Shown: positions 17,026 through 31,035, numbered from the stretch's first letter. The stretch is 64,000 nucleotides of DNA from Mycolicibacterium fluoranthenivorans (GCF_011758805.1 NZ_JAANOW010000004.1:186001-250000), one strand, 5' to 3'. Numbers and translations are program-made. Notes: a model not told the origin generated them from the letters alone.

Positions 17026-18139
17026 CGGCGATTCGTTCGTCGGTGGCGGTCAGCGCGATGCGCACATGCTGGGCACCGGCGGGGCCGTAGAACTCCCCGG
17101 GCGCGGCCAGGATGCCACGCTGGGCCAGCCAGCCCACCGTCTCGCGGCACGGTTCGCCGCGGGTGGCCCACAGGTACAGGCCCGCCTCGGAATGGTCGAT
17201 GGTGAAGCCGGCCTTGCGGACCGCCGTCGCCAGTAGTTCGCGACGCCGGGCGTACCGCTCGCGTTGTTCGGCCGCGTGTGCGTCGTCGTCCAGCGCGGCC
17301 ACCATCGCCGCCTGCACCGGCGTCGGGACGATCATCCCGGCGTGTTTGCGGACCTCGAGGAGTTCGGCCACCAGGGCGGGATCGCCGGCGACGAAGCCGG
17401 CGCGGTATCCGGCCAGCGAGGAGGTCTTGGACAACGAGTGCACCGCCAGCAGGCCCGTGTGGTCGCCGTCGCACACCGACGGGTGCAGCACACTCACCGG
17501 AGCCGCTCGGCCGGCGACATCGGAGCCAGCTTCGGCGTCCCAGGCCAGGCCCAGATAGCACTCGTCGGAGGCGACGATCGCGCCGCGTTCGCGCGCCCAG
17601 CTCACCACCTTGCGCAGGTGATCGACCCCAAGCACCCGCCCGGTGGGGTTGCTCGGCGAGTTGAGGTAGACCAGGGCCGGATTCAGCGGGCCCAGCTGGG
17701 TCAGCGAATCAGCGGCCAGCACCTGGGCACCCGCCAGCCGGGCACCCACGTCGTACGTGGGGTAGGCGAGCTCGGGGATGACCACCGTGTCGGTGCCGCC
17801 GAGCCCCAGCAGGGTCGGCAGCCAGGCGATCAGTTCCTTGGTGCCGATGACGGGGAGCACGGCGGACTCGGCCAGGCCGGTGACGCCGTAGCGGCGAAGC
17901 AAAGCCTCGACGGCGGAGGCGCGCAAAGTGGCGGTGCCGGCGGTGGCCGGGTAGCCCGGCGATGCGCTGGCCGCGGCCAGCGCATCGCGAATCACCGGCG
18001 CGACATCGTCCACGGGAGTCCCGACGGAGAGGTCGACGATCCCGTCAGGGTGCGCCCGTGCGGTTGCCGCAGCGTCGGCCAGGGTGTCCCAGGGGAACAC
18101 CGGCAGCGCCGCGGACTTGGGCGAACGGGCCGCGCTCAC
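17003..18139 (-). CDS. dapC: N-succinyldiaminopimelate aminotransferase DapC
   Basis: 378-residue fold-type I PLP aminotransferase. It converts N-succinyl-2-amino-6-ketopimelate to N-succinyl-LL-DAP with glutamate, the step between DapD and DapE. Motifs: [20 protein letters not shown], and the PLP-lysine segment [16 protein letters not shown]-terminal substrate Arg in QHVRIAL. The GTG start at 18137-18139 overlaps the fdxC stop in GTGA (18136-18139), so the two are translationally coupled, as in M. tuberculosis Rv1177-Rv1178. The 3' end is duplicated as short tandem repeats downstream. Confidence 0.93.
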   Translation of the reverse strand: MSAARSPKSAALPVFPWDTLADAAATARAHPDGIVDLSVGTPVDDVAPVIRDALAAASASPGYPATAGTATLRASAVEALLRRYGVTGLAESAVLPVIGTKELIAWLPTLLGLGGTDTVVIPELAYPTYDVGARLAGAQVLAADSLTQLGPLNPALVYLNSPSNPTGRVLGVDHLRKVVSWARERGAIVASDECYLGLAWDAEAGSDVAGRAAPVSVLHPSVCDGDHTGLLAVHSLSKTSSLAGYRAGFVAGDPALVAELLEVRKHAGMIVPTPVQAAMVAALDDDAHAAEQRERYARRRELLATAVRKAGFTIDHSEAGLYLWATRGEPCRETVGWLAQRGILAAPGEFYGPAGAQHVRIALTATDERIAAAVQRLS

Positions 18140-18456
18140 TCGCCCTTGGGCTCGAGGTCCTTGATGACCTGCGGATCATTGTCGGTCTGGCCGACCTTCG
18201 ACGCACCGCCGGGCGAACCCAGTTCGGCGAAGAAATCCGCGTTGCTCTGGGTGTAGCCGCCCCACTGGTCCGGTACGTCGTCTTCGTAGTAGATCGCCTC
18301 GACCGGGCACACCGGCTCGCAGGCGCCGCAGTCGACGCACTCGTCGGGGTGGATGTACAACATGCGGGCACCCTCGTAGATGCAGTCGACAGGGCACTCC
18401 TCGATGCATGCCTTGTCTTTGACGTCAACGCAGGGCTCGGCAATGACGTACGTCAC
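18136..18456 (-). CDS. fdxC: Seven-iron ferredoxin FdxC
   Basis: 106 residues with eight Cys (9, 17, 21, 25, 40, 43, 46, 50) in the [11 protein letters not shown] and [12 protein letters not shown] pattern of 7Fe ferredoxins (one 3Fe-4S and one 4Fe-4S cluster), plus the C-terminal extension usual in mycobacteria. A low-potential electron carrier in the cytoplasm; its partners are unknown. Overlaps dapC by four bases, although DapC needs no electrons, so the coupling may reflect shared expression only. Confidence 0.94.
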   Translation of the reverse strand: MTYVIAEPCVDVKDKACIEECPVDCIYEGARMLYIHPDECVDCGACEPVCPVEAIYYEDDVPDQWGGYTQSNADFFAELGSPGGASKVGQTDNDPQVIKDLEPKGE

Positions 18457-18602
18457 TGATGTCTCTCCTGTCCAGTGGGCTGCTGGTCGGGTTTGTCTGT
18501 TGGGACTCTACGAGTCTGCGGCAAGTATGCGGTGCCGACACCTGCACGCGCCTCTAAGTGTGTCCTAACTTCCCGCTAGGTCGCGGTGGTTACTGACACT
18601 AG

Positions 18603-21272
<2,670 letters not shown>

Positions 21273-21276
21273 CGCG

Positions 21277-21314
21277 CAGACCGTCCCCGCTCGGGTTCGA
21301 GCGGGGACGGTCTG
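21277..21314. terminator. Perfect 17-bp hairpin between convergent fadH and YceI genes
   Basis: CAGACCGTCCCCGCTCG (21277-21293), loop GGTT, and its exact complement 21298-21314. It starts five bases after the fadH stop. There is no T tract, as usual for mycobacterial terminators. It lies 20 bases from the stop of the convergent YceI gene, so it can serve both directions. Confidence 0.8.
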
Positions 21315-21333
21315 TGTCAGCTACTGCGAAGCC

Positions 21334-21882
21334 TCAGGCCTGCTTCAGCGCCTCGATCTCGAGGGTGATGGTGACCTTGTCACCGACGACGGCCCCACCG
21401 GTCTCCAGCGGCGCGTCGAAGGCGATCCCGAAGTCCTTGCGGTTCAACACCACCGACGCCTCGAAGCCGGCCACGGCACCGTGGCCCATACCCGGGTTCA
21501 CGCCGTTGAACTCCAGCTTCAGCGACACCGGCTTGGTGACACCCTTGAGGGTGAAGTCACCGTCGAGCACGTAGTCGTCACCGTCGGCCCGCACCGCGGT
21601 GGAGGTGAACGTCGCCGTCGGGAACTGCTCGACGTCGAAGAAGTCGGCGGCCTTCAGGTGCGCGTCGCGCTGCTCGTTGCGGGTGTTGACCGAGTTGATG
21701 TCGATGGTCGCGGTGACCGACGGGGTGCCGTCCTCGGCGACGACGATCGCGCCGGTGAAGTTGTCGAAGGTGCCGCGCACCTTGCTCACCACCAGGTGGC
21801 GCACGGAGAAGTTGACCGAGGAGTGCACGGGATCGAGGGCCCAGGTGCCGGCGGTCAGGTCGGTGGCTACAGCTGCAGTCAT
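21334..21882 (-). CDS. YceI-family lipid/isoprenoid-binding protein
   Basis: 182 residues from ATG at 21880-21882 with GGAG seven bases upstream. Lipocalin-like beta barrel with family motifs GTWALDPVHSSVNFSVRHLV, VRGTFDNFTG, FFDVEQFPTATFTST and LTLKGVTKPVSL-like (FTLKGVTKPVSLKLEF). No signal peptide, so cytoplasmic, unlike E. coli YceI. The family binds long polyisoprenoids or amides. The exact ligand is unknown. Confidence 0.9.
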   Translation of the reverse strand: MTAAVATDLTAGTWALDPVHSSVNFSVRHLVVSKVRGTFDNFTGAIVVAEDGTPSVTATIDINSVNTRNEQRDAHLKAADFFDVEQFPTATFTSTAVRADGDDYVLDGDFTLKGVTKPVSLKLEFNGVNPGMGHGAVAGFEASVVLNRKDFGIAFDAPLETGGAVVGDKVTITLEIEALKQA

Positions 21883-21973
21883 TGAGGTCTCCTTGCTTTT
21901 GGGGCCGGCCGTCCCGGCACCCTCACCTGATGCAAACGGACTATGGTCCGAATTCATTCCGGGTGCGCAGGAA

Positions 21974-22420
21974 CTACCCCACACCCCACACCGCACGGGC
22001 CCCCGAATCCCCGACTTTGATCACCACCGCGATCGCCGCGAGCCCGACCACCACGGCCAGTACCGCCACCACCGCGGCCACCCCGCGACCGTGGCCGGAC
22101 CACCAGTGCAGCAGCGCCAACAAGGCCGCCACCACCAACAACGCCACCGCCACATAGGGCATCCAGTCCCCGCGTTCGGCATGCTCCTGCAGCACGGCGG
22201 CGGGTTGGGGGAACCTGTCGTACATCGCCTCCCCGGCTTCGACGGTCAGCGGCGTCAACGCCGCCGTGACCACGGCCAGTGCCAGCACCAGCCACACCAG
22301 TCGTTCCCGTGCGGCCGGCCACAGCGCACAGAGGATCTCCAGCAGCGCCACCAACGGCACCAGTACGACGACGGCATGCACGAACAGTGGGTGGGCGGGA
22401 AGTCCGGCGATCGTGTCCAT
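21974..22420 (-). CDS. DUF2231-type integral membrane protein
   Basis: 148 residues from ATG at 22418-22420 (MDTIAGLPAHPLFVHAVVVLVPL). It has four predicted transmembrane helices at about 12-35, 42-65, 95-115 and 120-142. The PAHPLFVHAVVV start is the hallmark of DUF2231 proteins. A longer start (TTG at 22450) lies inside an inverted repeat and is less likely. Function unknown. Confidence 0.78.
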   Translation of the reverse strand: MDTIAGLPAHPLFVHAVVVLVPLVALLEILCALWPAARERLVWLVLALAVVTAALTPLTVEAGEAMYDRFPQPAAVLQEHAERGDWMPYVAVALLVVAALLALLHWWSGHGRGVAAVVAVLAVVVGLAAIAVVIKVGDSGARAVWGVG

Positions 22421-22435
22421 GACCGGAGGATCCCA

Positions 22436-22497
22436 CGCGAGCGTGCGCAAAATGCCACGAATTGCGGCGTGTCACTGTGCAGACACGCACGCTCGCG
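22436..22497. repeat. Nested inverted-repeat element between fbiC 3' end and DUF2231 gene
   Basis: Outer arms CGCGAGCGTGCG (22436-22447) and CGCACGCTCGCG (22486-22497) are perfect 12-base complements. Inside is a second hairpin CGTGTC (22468-22473) / GACACG (22482-22487 overlapping the outer arm), allowing alternative folds. It begins 7 bases past the fbiC stop on the minus strand, so it may terminate fbiC-strand reading or be a dispersed palindromic element. I recall similar GCGTGCGTGTCTGCA-like sequences in other mycobacteria, but cannot check. Confidence 0.6.
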
Positions 22498-22504
22498 AGA
22501 GGGA

Positions 22505-25075
22505 CTAGGCCGCCATCGGTGCGTAGGTCGTGGTGCGCTGTCGGGCCGGCCGACCGATCCCTTCGGCGATGGCCACCAGTTCCTCGACGGACTTGGCCGA
22601 GCCGTTCTCCGAGCCGGCCATTCGGGAGATGGTCTCCTCCATCAACGTGCCACCCAGATCGTTGGCCCCACCCTGCAGCATCACCTGGGTGCGTTCGACG
22701 CCCAGCTTCACCCACGAGGTCTGGATGTGCGAGATCCTGCCGTGCAACATGATCCGCGCCAGCGCGTGCACCGCCCGGTTGTCCCGGTGTGTCGGGCCCG
22801 GCCGCGCGCCGCCGGCCAGATACAGCGGCGAGGACTGGTGCACGAACGGCAGCGGCACGAACTCGGTGAACCCACCGGTGCGGTCCTGGATACCGCGCAG
22901 CACGTTGAGGTGCCCCACCCAGTGCTTGGGCGTGTCCACGTGCCCGTACATCATCGTCGAGCTGGAACGCAGGCCCACCTCGTGCGCGGTGGTCACCACG
23001 TCGATCCACTCCGACGTCGGCAGCTTGCCCTTGGTGAGCACCCAGCGCACCTCGTCATCGAGGATCTCGGCGGCGGTGCCCGGGATCGACCCGAGCCCGG
23101 CCTCCCGCAACGACGTCAGCCACTCCCGCACCGACAGGCCACTTCTGGTGACGCCGTTGGCGATCTCCATCGGTGAGAAGGCGTGCACATGCATCGACGG
23201 CACTCGGGCTTTGACCGCCCGCACCAGATCCGCGTATCCCGTCACCGGCAACTCCGGATCGATACCGCCCTGCATGCACACCTCGGTGGCCCCGGCGACG
23301 TGTGCCTCCCAGGCCCGGTCGGCGACCTCCGCACTGGACAGCGAATAGGCGTCGGCGTCGCCCTTGCGCTGCGCGAACGCGCAGAACCGGCAGCCGGTGT
23401 AGCAGATGTTGGTGAAGTTGATGTTGCGGTTGACGACGAAGGTGACGTCGTCGCCGACGGCATCGCGGCGCAGCGAATCCGCAAGGGCGGCCACCGCATC
23501 CAGCGCCGGGCCGTCCGCGGTGGCCAGGGCCAGGTATTCGTCGTCGCTGCAGCCACCAGGATTGCGTTCGGCCGCACGCAGGGCAGCCAGCACATCGGTG
23601 TCGATGCGCTCCGGAGCGCGGGCCGCCAACTCGGACACCTTCTCCCGGATGGACTCCCAGTCCCCGAACGCGCTGCCCAGATCGCTGCGGGTCTCCGTCA
23701 GCCGACCTTCGGTGTCGATGGCGGTGTGCAGATCGGTGCGCCCCAACGACTCGGACGCCTCATCGGGTTCCTGCCAGGGCCGGCCCACCGGGTTGACATC
23801 GCGCGCCCACCCGGTCTCGGGGTCGGCCAGCGCGTCCACATGCCCGCGCACCCGCGGATCGATCCATGCCGCACCCGCCTGCACGTAGGACGGCTGCGCG
23901 GTAAGACGTTGCACCAGTTCATAACCCGCAGCGGCAGTGACCTCGGCCAAGTCCTCCAGGGCCGGCCACGGCCGTTCCGGGTTGACGTGGTCGGGAGTCA
24001 AGGGCGACACTCCGCCCCAGTCATCCACTCCGGCACCGACCAGCGCCAGGCATTCGTCGCGGGACACCAGGTTCGGCGGAGCCTGGATGCGCATCTTCGG
24101 GCCGAGCACCAGCCGGGTCACGGCGACGGTGGCCAGGAAATCGTCGATCCCGGTATCGGGCACGGAGGCCATCGCGGTGTGGTCCTTGGCCCGGAAGTTC
24201 TGCACGATCACTTCCTGAACGTGCCCGAACTCCTTGTGCGAGCGCCGGATCGCGTGCATGGTCTCGGCCCGTTCGGCCAAGGTCTCGCCGATACCGACCA
24301 GCAGGCCGGTGGTGAACGGGATGGACAACCGGCCCGCATCGTCGAGGGTGCGCAACCGTACGACGGGGTCCTTGTCGGGGCTGCCGTAATGCGCCAGCCC
24401 CTTGGTTTCATACAGCCGCCGCGACGTGGTCTCCAGCATCATGCCCATCGACGGGGCCACCGGCTTGAGCCGGGACAGCTCGGTCCAGCTCATCACCCCC
24501 GGATTGAGGTGCGGCAGCAGGCCGGTCTCCTCCAGGACCCGGATGGCCATCGCGCGGACATAATCCAGGGTGGAGTCATAACCGCGTTCGTCGAGCCACT
24601 GCTTGGCCTCGTCCCAGCGGGCTTCCGGCCGATCGCCGAGGGTGAAAAGCGCTTCCTTGCAGCCCACCTCTGCACCGCGTCGGGCCACGTCGAGAATCTC
24701 GTCGGGCTCCATGAACATCCCTTTGCCCTGGGCGCGTAGCCGGCCGGGCACGGTGACGAAGGTGCAGTAGTGGCAGGTATCGCGGCACAGATGGGTGACC
24801 GGGATGAAGACCTTGCGGGAGTAGCTGACCGGTAGTCGCCCCTCGGGGCCGCGCCGGCCCGCCGACTCCAGGCCGGCATCTCGTACCCGCGCGGCACTGG
24901 CGCACAGGTCTGCCAGATCGTCGCCTCGGGCGGTCATCGCCACGGCTGCTTCGTCGACATTGAGGGCCACACCGTCGCGGGCACGGCGCAACACACGGCG
25001 CAACGCGGACGTACTGGGCTTCGGCGGGATCACCGGACTGGGTAGATCGGAGCCGTGCTGCGGGTTCAGAGCCAC
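22505..25075 (-). CDS. fbiC: FO synthase FbiC (7,8-didemethyl-8-hydroxy-5-deazariboflavin synthase)
   Basis: 856 residues from GTG at 25073-25075, the same length as the M. tuberculosis protein as I remember it; the frame is open further up to 25582 but that part is unconserved and crosses the promoter of the next gene. It fuses two radical-SAM domains (CofG and CofH). The first cluster is CRDTCHYC (C97, C101, C104) and the second is CYTGCRFC in the C-terminal half. It makes the FO deazaflavin core of coenzyme F420 from tyrosine and a pyrimidine intermediate. Stand-alone gene; F420-using proteins occur elsewhere, possibly including 54438-54881. Confidence 0.96.
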   Translation of the reverse strand: MALNPQHGSDLPSPVIPPKPSTSALRRVLRRARDGVALNVDEAAVAMTARGDDLADLCASAARVRDAGLESAGRRGPEGRLPVSYSRKVFIPVTHLCRDTCHYCTFVTVPGRLRAQGKGMFMEPDEILDVARRGAEVGCKEALFTLGDRPEARWDEAKQWLDERGYDSTLDYVRAMAIRVLEETGLLPHLNPGVMSWTELSRLKPVAPSMGMMLETTSRRLYETKGLAHYGSPDKDPVVRLRTLDDAGRLSIPFTTGLLVGIGETLAERAETMHAIRRSHKEFGHVQEVIVQNFRAKDHTAMASVPDTGIDDFLATVAVTRLVLGPKMRIQAPPNLVSRDECLALVGAGVDDWGGVSPLTPDHVNPERPWPALEDLAEVTAAAGYELVQRLTAQPSYVQAGAAWIDPRVRGHVDALADPETGWARDVNPVGRPWQEPDEASESLGRTDLHTAIDTEGRLTETRSDLGSAFGDWESIREKVSELAARAPERIDTDVLAALRAAERNPGGCSDDEYLALATADGPALDAVAALADSLRRDAVGDDVTFVVNRNINFTNICYTGCRFCAFAQRKGDADAYSLSSAEVADRAWEAHVAGATEVCMQGGIDPELPVTGYADLVRAVKARVPSMHVHAFSPMEIANGVTRSGLSVREWLTSLREAGLGSIPGTAAEILDDEVRWVLTKGKLPTSEWIDVVTTAHEVGLRSSSTMMYGHVDTPKHWVGHLNVLRGIQDRTGGFTEFVPLPFVHQSSPLYLAGGARPGPTHRDNRAVHALARIMLHGRISHIQTSWVKLGVERTQVMLQGGANDLGGTLMEETISRMAGSENGSAKSVEELVAIAEGIGRPARQRTTTYAPMAA

Positions 25076-25259
25076 TCCCCTGTAACCAGTGCGTCGCCGC
25101 GAATCATCCGCGCGTCCCACAATCTGAAACCACTGCCCCTGGCATAGGGGCCACCATAGTCCCAGCGATCGGCTGCGACGCGTCGCCCCAATGCAATAAA
25201 CCTGCGTTGACTCTGGCGTAAATTCACCCGCACAGGCGACCGCAAGAACAGGAGCCACG

Positions 25260-26462
25260 ATGGGTGTGTCCGTCCGTTCGTATCTGATGGCGGGCGTGAC
25301 CGCCCTTGCCGCCGGCACCATTGCCATCCCGTCCTCGGTCGCGCCGCCCACGGCGGCCCCTGCCCCGGTGCATGCCCAGGTGCGCCTGGCCGCCGAGACC
25401 AGGACCACGTGGGCGCCCACACCCGTGATCGTGCTGGCCCCGAAGTCGCAGGTCACGCAGAAGGCGGCCGCCGCCACGCCGTCCGCGGGCGCCCCGGCGC
25501 TCGCCTCCGCGGTCGCGCCCGCCGCGGTGGCGCCGGCTGCCGCTGCGCTGGGTTTACCCGGGCTGAGCAACGCCATCATCAACGGCTACGACTGGCTCAT
25601 CGGTTGGGTCGACTACGGCGTGGACCTCGCCCAATACGCCGTCGGCTGGATCCCGGTCGCGAATATCTTCGCTCCGCAGATCGGCATCGTCTACTACAAC
25701 CTGATCCGGCCGATCGTCACCAGCGCCGTCTACAACACCGCGTACGTCATCGGCGGGTACGTCAACCTGGTCCAGGCCGTCGGCAACGTCATCAACGACA
25801 GCATCAACGCAGGCAAGGGCTTCATCCAGGCAGAGATCAACTGGGCGCTGAGCTGGCTGCCCCCGCTGCCACCGCTCCCCTTCGCCGCGACGGCGGCCAA
25901 GACGGCGGCGGCCCGGACCGCACTGGCGTCGGCAACCGCCGACACGGCCACCACCGGAACACCGGTGACCGCGGCGGAAGAAACGACCGGCACCGGCTCA
26001 GGTGACACCGGTGACAAGACCACAGCCGCCGAGGACGGCAAGCCCGCCGCCGGGGCGGAGCCCCTGACACACCAGGAGACCGCGACGCCGGACCCGGTCA
26101 AGACGCCGTCAACCGAACCGGAATCGGCCCCCGAGCCGGCCGCCGACAACGAAACTCCGGCCACCCCGCCGACGACCAAACCCGATGTGGTCAAGGCCGA
26201 CGATCAGAAGCCGGAGTCGACCGAGGCCACCCCTGATACCACCAAGCCGGACGCCAAGCCCGAAACCAAAGCCGGCGGCACCGACACCACACCGGACACC
26301 ACCAAGTCCGACGCCACCAAATCTGATACCGAGAAAGCCGACACCGGCAAGCCGGACCCGAAGAAGGCCGAGCCCAAAAAAGCCGAGCCCAAGAAGAAGA
26401 AACGCGATCAGCGCGCGTCGACCCCGAAGGCCGACACCCACGCGAACACCGACGCGGACTAA
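25260..26462 (+). CDS. Secreted protein with hydrophobic core and Lys/Pro/Thr low-complexity tail
   Basis: 400 residues. N-terminal signal-like helix ([17 protein letters not shown]). Then an Ala-rich linker and a conserved hydrophobic domain at about 100-205, with [20 protein letters not shown] and two long apolar helices ([36 protein letters not shown]). The last half is disordered, rich in Lys/Pro/Asp/Thr and ending with repeats like KKAEPKK. The plan matches the protein at 31446-32771. Similar proteins are common in mycobacteria but have no established role. Predicted exported. Its stop overlaps the minus-strand membrane gene (26459-26462). The upstream 184 bases to fbiC are a divergent promoter region without a clear motif. 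Confidence 0.75.
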   Translation: MGVSVRSYLMAGVTALAAGTIAIPSSVAPPTAAPAPVHAQVRLAAETRTTWAPTPVIVLAPKSQVTQKAAAATPSAGAPALASAVAPAAVAPAAAALGLPGLSNAIINGYDWLIGWVDYGVDLAQYAVGWIPVANIFAPQIGIVYYNLIRPIVTSAVYNTAYVIGGYVNLVQAVGNVINDSINAGKGFIQAEINWALSWLPPLPPLPFAATAAKTAAARTALASATADTATTGTPVTAAEETTGTGSGDTGDKTTAAEDGKPAAGAEPLTHQETATPDPVKTPSTEPESAPEPAADNETPATPPTTKPDVVKADDQKPESTEATPDTTKPDAKPETKAGGTDTTPDTTKSDATKSDTEKADTGKPDPKKAEPKKAEPKKKKRDQRASTPKADTHANTDAD

Positions 26463-26863
26463 CGCGACCTGGCGTACCGCCGCAACACCAGCACGGGTGG
26501 AAGCGTGCCGACGACGATCAACAGGAGCAGCAGCAGCGCACCGGATGCCGTCGTCGCGAACACGATGTCGCCACCCGGGCCACCCAGTGTCAGCGATCCG
26601 ATGGTGGCCAGCCAGCACCACAACGGCAGCGCACCCACCCGCGTCGAGGACGTCCACTGCAACGCGGCCCAGACCAGGGCGGCGTTGCAGGCACCGCTGG
26701 CCAACACGCTCGCCGGAAAGGGCGCACCGCCGACGCGCCAGGGCAACAGAAAGGCTGCGAGCACTGCGGACGACACACCGCCGAGGCACAGCAACGAGAT
26801 CATGACGGGCGGCACCCAGGCCGGTCCGTCGGGTTCGTCGTCCGTCAGGTCGAACCCCGTCAG
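26459..26863 (-). CDS. Small integral membrane protein in mshB operon (Rv1171-like position)
   Basis: Up to 134 residues. Four apolar segments are visible (ISLLCLGGVSSAVLAAFLL, ASGACNAALVWAALQW, LPLWCWLATIGSLTLGG, SGALLLLLLIVVGTLPPVLV), ending in basic RRYARSR. The start is uncertain. A CTG at 26861-26863 overlaps the stop of the small upstream ORF, a GTG gives 118 residues, and an ATG at 26801-26803 gives 114. Located after mshB as Rv1171 is in M. tuberculosis. Function unknown. Confidence 0.6.
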   Translation of the reverse strand: MTGFDLTDDEPDGPAWVPPVMISLLCLGGVSSAVLAAFLLPWRVGGAPFPASVLASGACNAALVWAALQWTSSTRVGALPLWCWLATIGSLTLGGPGGDIVFATTASGALLLLLLIVVGTLPPVLVLRRYARSR

Positions 26864-26967
26864 GTGGGAATGCTGTCGAGCAGCGCGACAAGCGAACCGA
26901 CCACCCACTGGAAATTGTCGGCGCGGTCCTGCTGGTGCTGCAGATTGGGATCCAAGTCCGGGTCCAT
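26860..26967 (-). CDS. Possible 35-residue small protein between mshB and the membrane gene
   Basis: ATG at 26965-26967, stop TGA at 26860-26862. The product begins MDPDLDPNLQHQQDRADNFQ and ends LVALLDSIPT: acidic, amphipathic, no Cys. It fits neatly into the gap after mshB (38 bases) and its stop overlaps the proposed start of the next gene, suggesting a real coupled gene. Evidence is only position and helical-looking composition. Confidence 0.4.
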   Translation of the reverse strand: MDPDLDPNLQHQQDRADNFQWVVGSLVALLDSIPT

Positions 26968-27005
26968 TGGGGCAGCGTACCGCCCCGGGCACGCCGGCCC
27001 GGCCG

Positions 27006-27881
27006 CTATCCGAGTTTCAGTCCGGCCAGCAGATCGGTTTCCACACCACGCTCATCGCGCTCGCCCGCCGCCCCTTTGACCAGCACGTAATGCTCGATCC
27101 CCCACAGCGGGAGCGCGACCAGGTTCGACAGCGCCAGCGAACGTCCGTCCGCGGCGACGCTGACCTGGGTGGCGTGGGCACGCAACGCCGCGGCCTTCGC
27201 GGGCAGATGTGCCGCGGCGTCGATCACGGCGTCGACCTTCTCGTCGGGGTAACCGAACGTGATGTCCGACGGCTTGATCTGGATCCAGTCCGCAGGTGGG
27301 TCGCCGATATCGGCGAGGCCGTCGGCGATGCCCGATTCCGCCATCACCGTCCAGTAGAACTTCGGTACCTCCCACGGCTCGCCCGGATGGCCGTCACCAC
27401 CCGCAGCGGCGACGGCGGCCGTGGTGACTTTATGTGCGCGGATGTGGTCGGGGTGCCCGTACCCGCCGTTGGGGTCGTAGCTCACGACGACGTGCGGGCG
27501 CAGGTCCCGGATGATCGCGACCAAAGCCGCGACGGGCTCGGCGATATCGGCGTCGACGAACCGCTGGCGGTGCCGGGCCGGGGTGCCCGGCATCCCGGAA
27601 TCGCGCCAGCGCCCGGCGCCGCCGAGAAAGATCGGCTCGCCGGCGCCCAGGGCGGCCAGCGCCGTCGTCAGTTCCGCGATGCGGTAGCCGCCCAGCTGAT
27701 CGGCCGCGTCGACGGCGAGCTGGGTCCAACGATCGCCGATCACCTCACCCTCCTCACCCAGCGTGCAGGTCACCACGCGCACGGCGGCGCCCTGTGCCGC
27801 GTAATGGGCGATGGTCGCTCCGGTGGTCAGGGACTCGTCATCGGGGTGGGCATGCACGAAGAGCAGCCGAGGTGTTTGCAC
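27006..27881 (-). CDS. mshB: GlcNAc-Ins deacetylase MshB (mycothiol biosynthesis)
   Basis: 291 residues, LmbE/PIG-L fold zinc hydrolase. It deacetylates GlcNAc-inositol to GlcN-inositol, the second specific step of mycothiol synthesis. Zinc ligands are H12 and D15 in AHPDDE and H146 in [11 protein letters not shown], matching H13/D16/H147 of the M. tuberculosis enzyme with a one-residue shift. D14 is the likely general base. Divergent from the ClC gene with a 17-base gap, and probably leads the small minus-strand operon down to 26459. Confidence 0.95.
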   Translation of the reverse strand: MQTPRLLFVHAHPDDESLTTGATIAHYAAQGAAVRVVTCTLGEEGEVIGDRWTQLAVDAADQLGGYRIAELTTALAALGAGEPIFLGGAGRWRDSGMPGTPARHRQRFVDADIAEPVAALVAIIRDLRPHVVVSYDPNGGYGHPDHIRAHKVTTAAVAAAGGDGHPGEPWEVPKFYWTVMAESGIADGLADIGDPPADWIQIKPSDITFGYPDEKVDAVIDAAAHLPAKAAALRAHATQVSVAADGRSLALSNLVALPLWGIEHYVLVKGAAGERDERGVETDLLAGLKLG

Positions 27882-27898
27882 TCCCCTAGATTTACCGT

Positions 27899-29146
27899 GT
27901 GGCGGCGGCGGATGCGAGGAGCACCGATGAGCGGCACCTTCTCGAGTTCGGTTGCGCGGTCGTGGCCGTCGGCGTGCTCGCGGGCGCCGCGGGTGCGGCC
28001 ACCACCCTGCTGCTGCACTGGGTCGAGCACCTGACCTACCACTATCACCTGGGCACCCTGCTGACCGGCGTCGGCGCGGCCGACCACATTCGTCGGGCGA
28101 CCGGCCCGATGATCGGCGGCGCGCTCGCCGGCCTCGGCTGGTGGCTGCTCCGCCGCCGCGCGCCGGTTCCCTCGCTCACCGGGTCCATCACCGCGCACCG
28201 CCCGCTGGCCCGGGTGCCGCTGGCCATCGACGCCGTCCTGCAGGTGCTGATCGTCGGGTCCGGCGCCTCACTCGGGCGCGAAGGCGCGCCTCGGCAGCTC
28301 GCCGCCGTCTTCGGCGACTGCGCCACCGGGCGGTGGTCCCTGACCGAACATGACCGCGAGATTGTGCTGGCGTCGGCTGCCGGCGCCGGCCTCGCGGCGG
28401 TCTACAGCGTGCCGCTGGGTGGCGCGCTGTTCACCATCACCATCCTCATGCGCAGCTGGCACCCCCGCGTCGTCGGCACGGCGCTGATCACCTCCAGCCT
28501 GGCGGTGGCCGTCGCCGCGCCCGTCACCCATTTCGAGCATTCGCTCACCTGGCCGTCAGCCGACGTGTCGTATCGGTTCGTCCTGCTGGCCCTGGCCATC
28601 GCGCCGGTGGCAGTCGGGATCGGGATCGCGTTCGAACGGCTGATGGCCACCGCGCGGCCCAAGGTGCCCTCCGCGTCGTGGCTGCTGATTCCCGGTATCG
28701 CCGCCGCCGGACTGCTGACCGGCATCTGCTCGATCTGGTATCCCGAACTGCCGGGCAACGGCCGCAGCATTCTCACCGTCAGCGTGAACAGTTCATTGAC
28801 CTTGTCGGCGGCTGCGGTCATCTTGCTGCTCAAACCGGTCCTCACGGCGCTGTTCCTGCGCGCGGGCGCAGTCGGCGGCCTGATCACCCCTGCGCTGGCC
28901 ACCGGGGCCGCGGCGGGATCCCTTGTCGCGCTTACCCTCAACGAATACGCCGGCGCCGCGCTGAACGTGCCGGCCGCGGCCCTGACCTGCGCGGCGGGCG
29001 TACTGGCGATCACCCAACGGGCACCACTGTTCGCCGCGTTGTTCGTATGGGAGCTGGCCCGCCCGCCGGAATGGCTGGTCCTGGTGTTCGCGATCTCCGC
29101 GTTCACCGCGCACGCGCTCTGGAAGCGCGTGCACCCCGAACGTTAG
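27899..29146 (+). CDS. ClC-family chloride channel / antiporter
   Basis: 415 residues, about ten transmembrane segments, start GTG at 27899. The selectivity-filter motif is [12 protein letters not shown] (120-131), including the gating Glu E128 of the GREGP signature with Ala inserted before Pro. Pore helix [19 protein letters not shown] and C-terminal [14 protein letters not shown] also match. No CBS domains, so a short prokaryotic type. It moves chloride (or fluoride) with or without protons. Divergent from mshB and convergent with lpqW, whose stop it overlaps. Confidence 0.88.
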   Translation: MAAADARSTDERHLLEFGCAVVAVGVLAGAAGAATTLLLHWVEHLTYHYHLGTLLTGVGAADHIRRATGPMIGGALAGLGWWLLRRRAPVPSLTGSITAHRPLARVPLAIDAVLQVLIVGSGASLGREGAPRQLAAVFGDCATGRWSLTEHDREIVLASAAGAGLAAVYSVPLGGALFTITILMRSWHPRVVGTALITSSLAVAVAAPVTHFEHSLTWPSADVSYRFVLLALAIAPVAVGIGIAFERLMATARPKVPSASWLLIPGIAAAGLLTGICSIWYPELPGNGRSILTVSVNSSLTLSAAAVILLLKPVLTALFLRAGAVGGLITPALATGAAAGSLVALTLNEYAGAALNVPAAALTCAAGVLAITQRAPLFAALFVWELARPPEWLVLVFAISAFTAHALWKRVHPER

Positions 29147-31035
29147 GGCTGTTTCACCCATTTCCCGGCGTCGCCGACGATCCCGACCGGGACCGCGCCG
29201 GAAAGACTGACGCCGCGCACCCGCGGGCCGGCGGCGACGATGGTGGTGTCCTGCAGGATCGGCAACACCGTCGACAGGTTCCACAGTCGCGGCTCGACGG
29301 CGTCGATCACCTTGGCGATTTCCTCGGTGCCGGCGAGAGCCGCTTCGATACGCGGCTGGATGCTGCGGTCGCAGACGCCGGTGAGGTTACTCGGCACCGT
29401 CACCAGCTCGCCGGTGCTGCTGGGCACCGGCGTGGTGGCGGTCGGTGTCGGGGTGGGCGCGGGCGGGGCGGGGCTGGGGGTCGTCGTCGCCGTCTGCGCC
29501 GGGGACGTCGTGGTCGTGACGCTCGGGGACGGCGTCGCGGTCGACACGGCCGTCGCCTCCAGGGCCGGGCAGCCGTAGCGGGAGGCCAGTGCGGTGGCGA
29601 GGTCACCGCCGGCCTGGTGCCATCCGACAATCGCGTCGACCTTGTTGTTGGCCAACGCATCCCCGTACAGCACAACCGGGTCGAGCGCCGATACCGAGGC
29701 CGCGATGCCCACACTGCGCAACTGGTCGGCAGCGGTGTTGGCCACGGCCAACGACGTGGGATCGTTGGCGGCCACGCCGATCACGAAGGTCAGCGGCTGG
29801 CCGTCCTTGGTGATCTGACCTCGGGAGTCGTCCGGCGGTGGGACACCCGGCGTCGACGGGGGCGTCGATGTCACCGGCTCGACCTGGTATCCGGCGTCGG
29901 CCAGGAGTTGCAGGGCGGCCTCCCGGGGCATCGCCGGCGGCGCGGTCGGCACGTACCCGGGGTCCGACGGTGAGCGCACCTGGGCTTGAGCGAGCGTGAC
30001 GGTGTTGTCCGATCCGGCGCCCACGGCAGCCAGCAGGTCGACGTCGAGCAGCCCGAAGATCGCCTTGCGCACGTGCGGGTCGGCGAGTGCGGGCTGTTGC
30101 GCGCGCAGCGTCAACTGCATCACCCGGGGCGTCACGATTCGCGCGGTCCGCACGTCCGGGATCGCCGACAGCTGCGCGAAGGCCGCCTGACCGCCGTGTA
30201 CCTGCGCCACCTGGGTGTCGCCGTTGCGGATCGAATCGGCAAGAGCCGCAACCGCTCCCCCACGCCGGAACAGGATCTGGTCGGGCGCCGCGGGCGGGCC
30301 CCAGTAACGGTCGTTGCGGGCCAGCAGGATCTCGTCGCGTTGCGGATCGATGCTGTCCACCCGGAACTGGCCGCCGGTGACCGGCATGGTGCGCACCAAC
30401 CCGGCCCCGAATCCGCCCGGCACGTCCTTGACGATGTGGGCGGGCAGCAGGTCGTTGAACAACTCCCGCCAGGCCGGGTACGGCTGGGAGAAGGTGACGA
30501 CCGCGGTCTTGCCGCCCTCCACCGACTGCACCCCGGTGATCAGGTCGTAACCGGCCGGGTCGACCACGCCGGGCTGACTGACCATCTGACGCCACAGATA
30601 CCAGTAGTCGTCGGCGGCGATGGGCGCGTTGTCGGTCCAGGACGCCTCCGGTTTGATCCGGTAGGTGACGGTGAACGGCTCCTCGTTGGTCACCTCGGCC
30701 GACAGCAGCAGGCTGGTGTCGAGCTCCCAGCGCGAACCGGTCGGCGCGGCAGGATCCGGGATCGGCCGGAAGGAACTCGGCAGCACCAGAGCCGAGATAG
30801 CCGCGTTCACCGGCGATTGATCCGAGAGCAGATGCGGGTTGAAGCCCGGGCCGATCGAGTCGATGGCCATGATGATCTGCATCGCCTTGGCCGGCGGCGG
30901 TGGTGTCGACTGACTGGTCTCGGTGCTTTGCGGTGCCGGGGGCGGGCTCACCGTGCAGCCGGCCAGCACCAACGACGTTCCGACCAGGGCGCCGGCGACA
31001 GCGCGAAAACATCGTGGGTTGGTCGGCACGCCCAA
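29143..31035 (-). CDS. lpqW: Lipoprotein LpqW
   Basis: About 630 residues. The lipobox LAGC (Cys27) follows a hydrophobic helix and a Ser/Thr/Pro linker. The mature part has the extracellular solute-binding family 5 (OppA/DppA-like) fold: [56 protein letters not shown] Thr/Pro-rich insert lies before the C-terminal lobe, which ends [14 protein letters not shown]. In mycobacteria LpqW steers PIM intermediates toward lipoarabinomannan together with PimE. Start uncertain: TTG at 31033-31035 (GVPTN) or GTG at 31027-31029; a further TTG at 31068 would lengthen the signal peptide. Confidence 0.92.
   Translation of the reverse strand: MGVPTNPRCFRAVAGALVGTSLVLAGCTVSPPPAPQSTETSQSTPPPPAKAMQIIMAIDSIGPGFNPHLLSDQSPVNAAISALVLPSSFRPIPDPAAPTGSRWELDTSLLLSAEVTNEEPFTVTYRIKPEASWTDNAPIAADDYWYLWRQMVSQPGVVDPAGYDLITGVQSVEGGKTAVVTFSQPYPAWRELFNDLLPAHIVKDVPGGFGAGLVRTMPVTGGQFRVDSIDPQRDEILLARNDRYWGPPAAPDQILFRRGGAVAALADSIRNGDTQVAQVHGGQAAFAQLSAIPDVRTARIVTPRVMQLTLRAQQPALADPHVRKAIFGLLDVDLLAAVGAGSDNTVTLAQAQVRSPSDPGYVPTAPPAMPREAALQLLADAGYQVEPVTSTPPSTPGVPPPDDSRGQITKDGQPLTFVIGVAANDPTSLAVANTAADQLRSVGIAASVSALDPVVLYGDALANNKVDAIVGWHQAGGDLATALASRYGCPALEATAVSTATPSPSVTTTTSPAQTATTTPSPAPPAPTPTPTATTPVPSSTGELVTVPSNLTGVCDRSIQPRIEAALAGTEEIAKVIDAVEPRLWNLSTVLPILQDTTIVAAGPRVRGVSLSGAVPVGIVGDAGKWVKQP

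Noticed and set aside
22420..22505. Extended starts for the DUF2231 gene into the inverted repeat
   Set aside because: TTG at 22450 gives MRTLAWDPPV, which is unlike family starts. ATG at 22420 begins with the hallmark PAHPLFVHAVVV.
25076..25582. Upstream extension of fbiC to 25582
   Set aside because: The extra 169 codons run antisense through the start of the 25260 gene and are not FbiC-like. GTG at 25075 gives the family length.
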